Origin: an uncultured Woeseiaceae bacterium | GTDB lineage: Bacteria; Pseudomonadota; Gammaproteobacteria; Steroidobacterales; Woeseiaceae | DNA length: 64,000 bases | Direction: 5' to 3' | Assembly (NCBI GenBank): GCA_945787845.1 | Contig: CALZJH010000004.1 | Span: 186,001-250,000 of the forward strand | Part shown: in pieces, positions 8,682 through 17,600 of the stretch | Numbering within the stretch: the first letter of the stretch is position 1 | Layout: each line of letters begins with the position of its first letter | Position numbers and translations under genes: made by a program | The notes under the pieces: model-generated | What the model was told of the DNA's origin: nothing | What the model saw: the letters and a program-made list of their open reading frames with translations, nothing else | The model's database searches: none

Positions 8682-10181
8682 TTAGTCCTGCTCGGACTCC
8701 GGCGAGGTCGCCGACTTGCGGGTCTCGATGCGTGCAATGAGCCCAGCGGCTTCTTCGGTGAGGGGCGTCTCCTGGTGTGACCACGCGATGACCGAGTTGG
8801 CGTGGGCGATTGCCTCGTCGTCCCGATCCGCTTTGGCGTACGCCTCGGCGAGCAGCATTCTGAGCTGCAGGTCTGATGGCAACATTGCCGCGGCCTCTTC
8901 AAGCATGCTGATTGCACGTTGATAGTCGCGTCCCTGGATCAGGTAGGCCTGGCCCGCCGCAACGAAGACTTCGGGTATCGAATTGTCGAGGCGATACGCT
9001 TTCACGACACCGGCTTTTGCATGCTCTGCGTATTCATCTCGAAGCGACGCGTCCTCAGTCGTGTTGGCGCGTCCGATCCAGTAGTTGGCGACGTTGAGAT
9101 GCACGTACGGATCCAGCGCATCGAGGGCTACCGCATCCGCCAGTTTTTTCTCAGCCAGGGCGAAGTCGCTATTTGCGATTGCGACCATCGCCGAGTCTGA
9201 CATCGCGCGGGGGCGAGTCCGTGGATTGCTCAATGCGGTGGTGAAGTAGGCCGCCGCCAGGTCGAACTTCTCCACGCGCACGGCGAGCTGGCCGAGCCCG
9301 AGCGCGGCCTCGGATCTGGAGATCGTCCTGATCGAGGGTGAGAAATCTGGCAGTATTTCAGCAGTCGGGACGCTCAGGTATTTGCAGCAACGCTTCACGA
9401 GGTAAGGATTGAGCCAGCCATACAGGCCATCCGCATCGAGGCCGAACGCCGTTTCAAAGCTCTCAACGTCATCGATGCCCGAGGCGACGAGCGACGCATA
9501 CTGCGTAATCCCATCAGCGAGCGACACCGGCGCATTCTCCGCGTGTTGCAGGAAGTGAACCAGCAACCAGGCTTCCGAGTAGAAGAGCGCGCCGCCATAA
9601 GCGTCCGAGCCGACGAAGTATTCCCCGTCCAGCCAGTCGATGTTGGTCAGGATATAGCCCGCGGCATCCGAGCCCTTGCCGATATGAAAATTGTCGCCAC
9701 GAATTTCAGAGTGGGCAAAATACTCGGCGATACCCTCGTCGTACCAGCGTGGATAGTTGAATCCGCCATGCGTACGGACCAGGTAATGCACGTACTCGTG
9801 CATGATGATCGAGGTTTCTTCCATGCCGACCGTTTCGCGAATCAGGATCGTGTTGTTGCGAATGCCGGGCATGAACATGCCGACGAAGTCCTGGTCGATG
9901 CCAAGCGTACGAAAGTCCTTTGCGCGTACCGCGTAAATGGTCGTGGGCACGGCAGCGCTGGTGCGCTCAATGTTCGTCAGGCTCGGCACGACGGAGCGCA
10001 TCAATTCGAGATGGTGGGCCAGATCGACAGTCTTGCGCTTGCTCAGGATGCTGCGGATCCGAAAATTCGTAGAGACGACTTCGATCCACGTCGCCTCGTC
10101 GAGTGACTTGGCGGAAACTTCAGGCGCTGCGGCGAAGGTCAGCAGCAGTGCCGTCAGCGCCGCAAGTAGTCCCGCTCTCAT
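8682..10181 (-). CDS. Secreted HExxH metallopeptidase-like protein with TPR repeats
   Basis: This is a 499-aa exported protein with a signal peptide at residues 1-24. A gluzincin-type zinc site is visible: HEYVH near residue 127 and, about 23 residues later, the Glu of DEGIAEYFA. This matches the DUF1570/peptidase-MA-like families. The C-terminal half consists of tetratricopeptide-like helices. Its ATG overlaps the stop codon of the upstream Cys-rich peptide (ATGA), making it the last gene of the Rnf operon. A role in maturation or quality control of the complex is possible but unproven; it may simply have been captured by the operon. Confidence 0.8.
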   Translation of the reverse strand: MRAGLLAALTALLLTFAAAPEVSAKSLDEATWIEVVSTNFRIRSILSKRKTVDLAHHLELMRSVVPSLTNIERTSAAVPTTIYAVRAKDFRTLGIDQDFVGMFMPGIRNNTILIRETVGMEETSIIMHEYVHYLVRTHGGFNYPRWYDEGIAEYFAHSEIRGDNFHIGKGSDAAGYILTNIDWLDGEYFVGSDAYGGALFYSEAWLLVHFLQHAENAPVSLADGITQYASLVASGIDDVESFETAFGLDADGLYGWLNPYLVKRCCKYLSVPTAEILPDFSPSIRTISRSEAALGLGQLAVRVEKFDLAAAYFTTALSNPRTRPRAMSDSAMVAIANSDFALAEKKLADAVALDALDPYVHLNVANYWIGRANTTEDASLRDEYAEHAKAGVVKAYRLDNSIPEVFVAAGQAYLIQGRDYQRAISMLEEAAAMLPSDLQLRMLLAEAYAKADRDDEAIAHANSVIAWSHQETPLTEEAAGLIARIETRKSATSPESEQD

Positions 10182-10378
10182 GTGGCAGGACGCGACCGGG
10201 AACAGGAGTTGCCGGAGTTACATTCGTCCCTGCGGCCACAGCCACCGCACTTTAGCGACCGCCGCTCGGCGTCCGGATCGTGCCTGAACAACCAGGTCTG
10301 GAATATGGCCCAGAACGCGCACAGTGCGACGATGGCCAGCAGTGGCAGAGCATACGTTGTCAGCATTTCGGCAAACAC
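10178..10378 (-). CDS. Cys-rich single-span membrane peptide, NqrM-like
   Basis: This 66-aa product has a GTG start, one N-terminal transmembrane helix (about residues 8-28) and a cytoplasmic tail with five cysteines: CGGCGRRDEC then CNSGNSC. It begins three bases after the rnfA stop and its own stop overlaps the next ATG. The layout recalls NqrM (DUF539), a small Cys-bearing membrane protein needed to insert iron into the NqrD/NqrE pair, the paralogs of RnfA/RnfE. Sequence similarity is weak, and FeoB-associated Cys-rich peptides look similar, so the family call is tentative. Delivery of iron to the RnfA-RnfE centre is inference. Confidence 0.6.
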   Translation of the reverse strand: MFAEMLTTYALPLLAIVALCAFWAIFQTWLFRHDPDAERRSLKCGGCGRRDECNSGNSCSRSRPAT

Positions 10379-10381
10379 TCC

Positions 10382-10960
10382 TCAGGTCGAGCTGAACAGC
10401 CCGGCAAATCCCATGAATGCCATCGACAGTATACCGGCGATGATGAGGTTCATGGCGGTGCCCTGGATCAACTTCGGAATACTGGACAATTCCGCCTCCT
10501 CGCGCAGACCCGCGAGCAGGACCAGCGCCAGCGTGAAGCCGATGCCGGCGCCGAGGGCGTAGACGATGCCTTCCCAGAAGCCGTAACCGCGATTGGTCGC
10601 AAAGATCGCAAGACCGAGAATCGCACAGTTCGTGGTGATCAATGGCAGGAAAATACCCATCGCACGAAACAGTGCAGGACTCAGTTTCTTGATCAGCATC
10701 TCGATGAACTGCACGGTACTGGCGATAACGACAATGAAGCAAATGAGCCGCAGGTAGGGAGCGTGAATCAGGACGTACGTATTGAGAACCCAGGCACAAA
10801 CGGCCGTCACCAGCATCACGAAGGTTGTAGCGAGGCCCAGGCGGGCCGAGGTTTCCAGCGAATTGGATACGCCGAGGAACGGACATAGCCCAAGAAAATA
10901 GGTCAGGACAAAATTATTGACCAGCAGTGCGCTGATGAAGATCCAGGGCAGGTTATCCAT
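10382..10960 (-). CDS. rnfA: Ion-translocating oxidoreductase subunit RnfA
   Basis: This is a 192-aa integral membrane subunit with six predicted helices. Diagnostic stretches are FISALLVNNFVLTYFLGLCP, LETSARLGLATTFVM and TTNCAILGLAIFA. RnfA and RnfE are inverted paralogs that together hold an intramembrane iron centre, and the conserved cysteines in GLCPF and NCAIL are present. RnfA takes part in electron passage across the membrane coupled to Na+ or H+ transport. Its ATG overlaps the rnfE stop by one base (TAATG). Confidence 0.96.
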   Translation of the reverse strand: MDNLPWIFISALLVNNFVLTYFLGLCPFLGVSNSLETSARLGLATTFVMLVTAVCAWVLNTYVLIHAPYLRLICFIVVIASTVQFIEMLIKKLSPALFRAMGIFLPLITTNCAILGLAIFATNRGYGFWEGIVYALGAGIGFTLALVLLAGLREEAELSSIPKLIQGTAMNLIIAGILSMAFMGFAGLFSST

Positions 10961-11604
10961 TAGTGGCCACTCCTCTCAGCTTCCGCAACGTCTTCCAGGA
11001 ACTCGTCCTTTTTGAACTTGAACCAGTTGAAGAACAGCAGGATCACGCCGAGCGTCAGGAAGCCACCCGGCGGCAGGATCATGATGACCCACGGTTCGAA
11101 GTTCGCACCGAAAAGTTTGACACCGAACAGCGCGCCGTCGCCCAGGATCTCGCGCACGGCGCCGAGAGAGAAAAGCGCCAGCAGGAAGCCCGTGGCCATG
11201 CCGACGGCGTCCATCACGGCGAGACGCGTCGGGTAGCGTGATGCGAATGCTTCCTGCCGACCCAGAATGAGGCAGTTCGCAACGATGAGCGGAATAAAGG
11301 CGCCGAGTTCTTTGTGCACTTTAGGCACGAGCGCAAGGAGCGTGTAGTCGGCAATCGTCACAAAGGTGGCAATGATGATGATAAAGCAGGAGATACGAAC
11401 CTGTTTGGGAATCCAGTTTCGGAAGCTCGATACCAGGAAACTCGAGCCGACCAGGACAAAAAACGTCGCCATTCCCATGGCAACTGCGTTGACTGCTGAA
11501 TTGGTCACCGCCAGCATCGGGCACATTCCGAGCACTTGCGCAAACACCGGGTTGTCGCGCCAGACGCCCTTGATGAACTCTTCGTAGGACTGGTTATTCT
11601 TCAC
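10960..11604 (-). CDS. rnfE: Ion-translocating oxidoreductase subunit RnfE
   Basis: The product is 214 aa and a six-helix membrane protein homologous to RnfA and NqrD. Key stretches are FAQVLGMCPMLAVTNSAVN and LIVANCLILGRQEAFA, each carrying the conserved cysteine for the shared iron centre. The C-terminus has a charged cytoplasmic tail. The GTG start overlaps the rnfG stop (GTGA), which indicates translational coupling. Confidence 0.96.
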   Translation of the reverse strand: MKNNQSYEEFIKGVWRDNPVFAQVLGMCPMLAVTNSAVNAVAMGMATFFVLVGSSFLVSSFRNWIPKQVRISCFIIIIATFVTIADYTLLALVPKVHKELGAFIPLIVANCLILGRQEAFASRYPTRLAVMDAVGMATGFLLALFSLGAVREILGDGALFGVKLFGANFEPWVIMILPPGGFLTLGVILLFFNWFKFKKDEFLEDVAEAERSGH

Positions 11605-12284
11605 TGTCCCCCCTCGGCGCTGGTTGGTTCTGACGCTTTGATCGACGGTTCGGATCCCGGGGCAGGCAGTTTGCCGGACCAGGCGGTATGGGTCTCGTTG
11701 ATGATCCGAACGATGGCTTTCGAGGAAATGGTCGCACCGGTTATCGCGTCAATTTCATTGGCATTGCTGCTGGTGCCTTTCTTCACGGCGACAATTTCAG
11801 GATCGATGGACAGGGCGCTGAATCCGCCGACGAACTCGGCGTCCTTATAGATTTTGTCCCCCAGACCCGGCGTCTCCCGGCTCTCGAGAACTTCCATGCC
11901 GACGACCAGTTTTTGTGCCGGCTGGTAGCCGTACAAAATGGCGATCGTGTCCTGGAAGCCGGGCCCCGCCGCCGGCACCGCATAACCCACGAATTCGCGA
12001 CTGTCGTCGTAGCCTCCGTAGACAACGGGCTCGTCCTTTTTTGCTTCCTCCACGACGACCAACTCGCCGTCCCGGTACACGAGTGCCTGCATCTGGCTGA
12101 CGCCGGGAAGAACCTTGAATACGGCTTCACGCAACTCCCGTGCCTTGTTTGCAGTAATCGTGGGCAGCGTCGACTCATAAATGCCGATTATCGCGATCCC
12201 TGAGATCAACCCGGCGATCGCCAGCGTCAGCACGAGACGCAGCGAACTGGGTGTCACCGTTTCCCTGTTTGCTCCGGCCGTCAT
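11601..12284 (-). CDS. rnfG: Ion-translocating oxidoreductase subunit RnfG
   Basis: This 227-aa protein has one N-terminal transmembrane helix (LVLTLAIAGLISGIAIIGIY) and a periplasmic FMN-binding domain. The flavinylation motif is visible as DAITGATISSKAIV, where the Thr of GAT carries covalent FMN. ETPGLGDKI is the other family signature. The motif implies an ApbE flavin transferase elsewhere in the genome, since none is in this window. Start ATG overlaps the rnfD stop (ATGA). Confidence 0.96.
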   Translation of the reverse strand: MTAGANRETVTPSSLRLVLTLAIAGLISGIAIIGIYESTLPTITANKARELREAVFKVLPGVSQMQALVYRDGELVVVEEAKKDEPVVYGGYDDSREFVGYAVPAAGPGFQDTIAILYGYQPAQKLVVGMEVLESRETPGLGDKIYKDAEFVGGFSALSIDPEIVAVKKGTSSNANEIDAITGATISSKAIVRIINETHTAWSGKLPAPGSEPSIKASEPTSAEGGQ

Positions 12285-13300
12285 TGGCTATCGCCTCCAC
12301 GACCGAACACCCGGGGCTGCGTGTAACGATCGATGAGCGGCGTAGCAGCATTCATGAGCAGGATGGCGTACATCACGCCTTCCGGCAGCCCGCCGAAAAC
12401 GCGGATCAACATCACGAGGACGCCAGTGCCGATGCCAAAGATCCAGGCCCCTTTCGGCGTGACCGGGGAGGTCACGGGATCGGTGGCCATGTAGATAGCC
12501 CCGAGCAGCAGGCCTCCGGAGAAGACCGAGAACAGCGGGGATGGGAAACGATCCGCATCGAAGAGCCCGAGGATGGCGGAGAAAACCACAACGGTCACAA
12601 GGATACTTACAGGGATGCGCCAATCGAGGTCTCGCCTCAACCACAGGAAGACACCGCCGAGCAGCAGCAGCAGCCCACTGGTCTCGCCGAGCGAGCCGGT
12701 GGTCTTGCCGAACATCAGGTTGGTAAGCGGCGTGACCTCTTGTTCGAATTTCATGAGTCCCAGCGGCGTGGCGGAGCTCATCGCGTCTATCTGCACCTGC
12801 ATGAATGGCAAAGCGAGGTTCCCAGGATAGACCTGCAGGAACCCACCGTCGGTCACAGCGGGCACCCAGGTCGTCATGGCTATCGGAAACGTGGCGAGTA
12901 GAAATGCACGGCCCAGCAGCGCGGGGTTGAACAGGTTCTGTCCCAGTCCGCCCCATATCACTTTGCCCAGCGCAATGCCGATGAACCCGCCCAGAAATGC
13001 CATCCAGAGCGGCAGGCCCGGCGGCAGGGTAAGCCCGAGCAGGAGTCCGGTCAGTACGCAGCTGGCGTCGCGCAGTGATTCCCCGCGAGCCTGCCGGTCG
13101 GCGAACAGCCACTCCGCTGCCACCGCACCGCCAATGCAGGACGCGAGTATGAGAACGGCACTGAGACCGAAAAACCACATCGACGCGAGGGTCGCCGGCG
13201 CGAGTGCGAGCAGCACGTCGCGCATCGCCTTTGGCGTCGTCATACCCTGGCGCAACAACGGCGCGTGGAAAAGCAGCAGGTCCGGATCGCGTTGCTTCAC
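12281..13300 (-). CDS. rnfD: Ion-translocating oxidoreductase subunit RnfD
   Basis: From GTG 13300 this is 339 aa, and that start overlaps the rnfC stop (GTGA). A longer frame upstream lies entirely within rnfC and is not needed. The protein is polytopic. Family features are GGLGQNLFNPALLGRAFL, the FMN-attachment region DAMSSATPLGL (Thr as acceptor) and MATDPVTSPVTPKG. With RnfG it forms the membrane flavin relay of the pump. Confidence 0.95.
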   Translation of the reverse strand: MKQRDPDLLLFHAPLLRQGMTTPKAMRDVLLALAPATLASMWFFGLSAVLILASCIGGAVAAEWLFADRQARGESLRDASCVLTGLLLGLTLPPGLPLWMAFLGGFIGIALGKVIWGGLGQNLFNPALLGRAFLLATFPIAMTTWVPAVTDGGFLQVYPGNLALPFMQVQIDAMSSATPLGLMKFEQEVTPLTNLMFGKTTGSLGETSGLLLLLGGVFLWLRRDLDWRIPVSILVTVVVFSAILGLFDADRFPSPLFSVFSGGLLLGAIYMATDPVTSPVTPKGAWIFGIGTGVLVMLIRVFGGLPEGVMYAILLMNAATPLIDRYTQPRVFGRGGDSQ

Positions 13301-14637
13301 GCGTCGGGCTCCTTGCGATGAGTCAGGTCGTCCTTCGCCGTGCGAATCAGCTGCACGATCGGAATGTTGGACGGGCAGGCAAAAGTGCAGCAGCCGCACT
13401 CAACGCAGTCGAAGACGTTGTACGCTTTCATCTCGTCGAACATGCGCGCCTTCGACAGTCGTGCAAGCCGGGACGGATTGAGGAAGTAGGGGCAGGCCTC
13501 CAGGCAGCGGCCGCAGCTGATGCACGGATACTCCTTGCGCCGCGCAGTCTCTGCCTCGGTAAAGACCAGTACGCCCGAGCATCCCTTGAGGATCGGAACA
13601 TCGAGGCTGGCTATAGGTCGGCCCATCATCGGCCCGCCCATGATCATCTCGCGCGTGCCCGGCTTGAGGCCGCCACAAAACTTCACCACATCACGCACCG
13701 GTGTCCCGAGCGGCACGATCAGGTTGGCGGGGTAGGTTACGCCAGGACCCGCGACCGTCACGACCCGCTCGATCAAGGGTATGCCGCGCAGAAAATAATC
13801 CGCTATTGCGACAATCGTGCCGACGTTGTTGACGTTAACGCCCACGTCGCGCGGCAATTGACCGGCAGGTACCTCCACGTTGAAGACGCTCTTGATCATC
13901 ATCTTCTCGGCGCCCTGCGGATACTTGACCTTCAAGGGCACGACGCGCACCGGATCTCCCGGCGCTATGTGTTGCTGAATGATCTTGATGGCGTCAGGCT
14001 TGTTCGCCTCGATGCCGATGACGGTCTCCTCGGCGCCGAGTTTCTGCCGCATGATCTCTGCGCCCTCAAGCAGTGCCTCAGGACGCTCGAGCATGAGTCG
14101 ATGGTCGGTTGTCAGGTACGGCTCACACTCGGCCCCGTTGATCAGCAGATGCCTGATTGTGACGCCGTCGGGCACGGACAGCTTCACGTGGGCCGGAAAC
14201 GCCGCACCGCCCATGCCGACGATGCCTGCCATCTGCACGGCCTTGATGAACTCCTCGAGTGACAAGGCCTCCCAGTCGATGCCGTCGCCGGCGTCCACCT
14301 GCTGGGTCGCAAAGGCGTCGGCCTCAATCGCTATCGCCGGTGCAAAACGTCCGTCGACTCCCCGGAAATCGCCGATCTCGCGGACCGTCCCGGTCACGGG
14401 GCTGTGCAGCCCTGTGGAGACAAAGCCACCCGGCTCAGCGATTAACTGCCCGCGTGTTACGCGTTCGCCGGCAGTAACAATCGCCTGTGCCGGAACGCCG
14501 ATGTGCTGCCCGAGCGGCATGACATAGTCCTTGCCGAAGGGCACGCGCTGTATTGGCAGGTCGGCGGTTTGTTCCTTGAAATGAGCTGGATGCACTCCGT
14601 GCTCAAAATTGCGGCGTAGTCGACGAAATGCGCGCAT
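13297..14637 (-). CDS. rnfC: Ion-translocating oxidoreductase subunit RnfC
   Basis: I start this at ATG 14637, four bases after the upstream stop, giving 446 aa; the upstream extension of the open frame lies inside the preceding gene. RnfC is the peripheral NADH-binding subunit. It shows the N-terminal RnfC/barrel-sandwich region (LHSPVTGTVREIG), the NADH/FMN-binding SLBB-type core (GMGGAAFPAHVKL, INGAECEPYLTTDHRLM) and two [4Fe-4S] motifs near the C-terminus (CISCGRCLEACPY and CVECGCCTFACPS). It lacks the long Ala/Lys-rich tail of E. coli RsxC. Confidence 0.95.
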   Translation of the reverse strand: MRAFRRLRRNFEHGVHPAHFKEQTADLPIQRVPFGKDYVMPLGQHIGVPAQAIVTAGERVTRGQLIAEPGGFVSTGLHSPVTGTVREIGDFRGVDGRFAPAIAIEADAFATQQVDAGDGIDWEALSLEEFIKAVQMAGIVGMGGAAFPAHVKLSVPDGVTIRHLLINGAECEPYLTTDHRLMLERPEALLEGAEIMRQKLGAEETVIGIEANKPDAIKIIQQHIAPGDPVRVVPLKVKYPQGAEKMMIKSVFNVEVPAGQLPRDVGVNVNNVGTIVAIADYFLRGIPLIERVVTVAGPGVTYPANLIVPLGTPVRDVVKFCGGLKPGTREMIMGGPMMGRPIASLDVPILKGCSGVLVFTEAETARRKEYPCISCGRCLEACPYFLNPSRLARLSKARMFDEMKAYNVFDCVECGCCTFACPSNIPIVQLIRTAKDDLTHRKEPDA

Positions 14638-14641
14638 CGTT

Positions 14642-17600
14642 TCAGTCTCGCTTCTTCGACGCCAGCTGCAACAGGCGACTGCGAATCGTGCTCGCGATCT
14701 CAGCCTGCGTCTTTTCCCGGATATCACGGATCTCGGCTTCCGACGCCTTCTTTTGTGCAGCCAGTGCCGCTTCGTGTTCGGAAGCAAGGTCCGCACGAAT
14801 ATCCTGTTCGAGCCGCTCCGTAAACGGCGTGACGATTCCGGCGAGCTCCTGCAGCGTTTGCCAGTTCGCGAGGCACTCTGCGCTTGCTTCGGCCAGCCGC
14901 CGGGACACTGCATGGCGATGTTCGTCGTCGCCATCGAGCGTTGCGACAAACGGCGTCTTTCCCTTGCGGCTCGCGACGTTGAGGCGCAGCCATTCCGGCA
15001 GCGGGAGCGGGCTGGCGGCATCGTCCGCGAGGGTGGTGAAACCAGATGCAAAGCGGGTCTGCCCAAGCGCCCAGTCAGCCAGTGTCTGGCTCGGCTGACT
15101 GTCTTCGGGGTTGCCGTCCAGGGAAATGCGTGACCCGAATACGCCTTCCGCGGCGGGGTCGTAGCGGAATAGTGGCAGCGCGCGGCAATCGACCGCTCGC
15201 TGCGCCTGTGCAAGCGACTCGCGCGGCGCGAATCCGTGGCGTCGTGGGCTGGGTGCGTATGCCTGGACGAGGGCGGGGCCTGCGTGGCGCAGTGCATGCA
15301 ACAGGCTTTCGGCGAAGTGTGCGGTATCGGCAATAGAGGTCTGCGCGACAAACGCCTTGCGCTGCGCCAGCGCCAGCAGGCCGAGAATTGCTCTCGGGTT
15401 ATTGGTCTGTTCCTCGAGCAGCCCGAAGTCCAACTCGCTCAGTACCAGGACCTTCACGGGCAGGCCGGAGTTCAGCAGCCAGATCAACTGGCTCAGACCC
15501 TGGCCCGCAAGCATTTCGTCGCTGCCGACCAGGATGAGCGGCGGACAAAGCGCGATCTCTTCGGGGTCCAGATCCTGCCAACACAGGCTTGCGAGTGCTT
15601 CGCGTTTCCAGTCGGCCCCGTCGGGCGGGTCGACTTCGAGGCGCGCGCGCCGCAACAAGCGAATCAGTTCTGTTGTTTCCTGCAGGTGACCCTCGATCAG
15701 GCCGGCGGCCAACTGCGCGGCATCGCCGCTCATATCGATGAGCACTGGCGCCTGGAAGGGGTTGTGCGGAAATGCGCCGGCCCAGGCAGCTGTGCTGCCG
15801 CCCGCAATCGCGAGGCCATAGCGTGCTCGACCCAGCCCGTGTTCTCCCACAATGAGCCGGTGGTGAGCTGTGGCAATGCTGTTCGAGAGGTCGATCAGCC
15901 TGAGAAGGAGGTCGGTATCGACGGAATGATTGCCGCCGCCACTGCCGACGCTCTCCGCCAGGTCCTGCAGGTCGACACGCGGGCTCGATGTGTTTCTCAG
16001 TTTTTCGCTAACGGCATCGAGATCATCGACCGCGAGTGTGCTCGAGAGCGTCTCGTTGATGAGCGACGCGACGGACTCGCCGGCCTCCGACAGCGTCTTC
16101 GCGAATCGTTGCACGATGGGCTGTTGTTGAAACTCGGTCGCCGACAATGCCATCCGGACAGCGATCTTCTCGCCGGAACCAGCTTCAGCCGGATCACCAC
16201 CGGGCAACGCGAACTGGCAGTATCGCGACAACAGGATCGCGGCCATTGCGCCGACGTCGGGGTCTTCAGCGACACGTTCCAGTGTTGCTGAAGCCGTGTC
16301 GGGTGTCGACGTGAAGACGGCCCACAGGTCTCTTGCGTGGTTCAGCACAGCCGCATCCTGCGCGGCACCGCGCAGAGCTTCCGGTTCGCAATGGCTCACG
16401 CACAGGCCACAGGACTTGCAGGCATCTGGGTTGACGACCACTGACAGCAGTTCGGCACTGTCTTTCTTGCGCGCTTCAGCATCGTGGAAGAAGGGCTTGG
16501 TGACCGCGACCGGCAGCGCGCCATAGGCCGCGCGGATTTCGCCGATACCTTCTGCAATCGCCTGCTTGCGCTCATCCGGCAAGGGCATTTTGTCCTTGAG
16601 CCATGTGTAGGCCTCGTCGAGCATTTCGCCAAACGTCGGCGCAGGATGTTCGGCTTTCCGGTTGCTCGAGATCATGCGCGCCGCAAGTTTGGCTGCTACC
16701 TGGCGTACGGCATCGGCACCGGTGCGGTCGATGCCGGCTTCGATCAGGGCTGCAGGACTGGACGCAACGACGCCGATAGCGCTGTCGGGACAGTGTGTCC
16801 AGCATTTGCCGCAGCCAGTGCACAGCGACGGATCGAATACCGGCAATCGAGTGCGGGCCCCGCTCGTATCGTGGAAAGTAGAACTCAAAGGCGGCATGGT
16901 GCCCGTTGCAAGGAACGGGTCTGCCGTCAGGCGGTCAGTCTTTCCGTCGCGATAGAGTATGCCGGTCTGGTCCCAGAAACGGGGCAGGCTGGCAAAGTGA
17001 TCGTCGTCCCGCGCGAGGTGGCGCACGGCGGCAGGTACGGCTCCCTCCCAGGAACTAGCGGCGGGATCTGTGCCGGTTGATTCGCCGTCGCGCTCGACGA
17101 CGCCCTCAAGACCGGCCTGAAACGATGCAAGCATCGCGTCGCGGCGATCGGCGGGAACGGTCTCCAGCAGGCCACGGCGCGCGGCGATAATCCGGCGCAG
17201 TTTGTGATCGACCAATCCTGCGGACTGCAGCACGCCAAACAGCCCACCGAGTAAGGCCTCCTGCGCGTTTGTGTCGTCGGGATCGACTGGCACATGAAAG
17301 GTCTTTGTGCCGTCAGTGAGCAGCACTTCGCTGCGCGCACTTAGCAACGTCGCGTCGGCGACGACTTCATCGCCAGGGTCCTGCAGCGAAGCATCGCCGT
17401 GCGTGAGCCAGTCAAGCTGCGTGTCGCGCCAGCGTTCCCACGTAAGCGCAGGGCGGCTGCGAATGCGTCCCCCATCGAGTTGTTGCAGTATCGCGCCCGC
17501 CGCACCGAGCAGGCCTTCATTGTCGTCGCCGGTAGTCCGCTGTATCGCAATGCTCAGCGTGTTTTCTTTGCGCAGCCGGCTGGTGCCGCGCGCAGCGCGG

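Noticed and set aside
13301-13399. Upstream extension of rnfD
   Set aside because: It lies inside rnfC; the GTG overlapping the rnfC stop gives the normal RnfD N-terminus.
14638-15351. Upstream extension of rnfC to 684 residues
   Set aside because: The extension lies inside the PFOR-like gene, reads as low-complexity Arg/Ser, and a good ATG sits four bases after that gene's stop.
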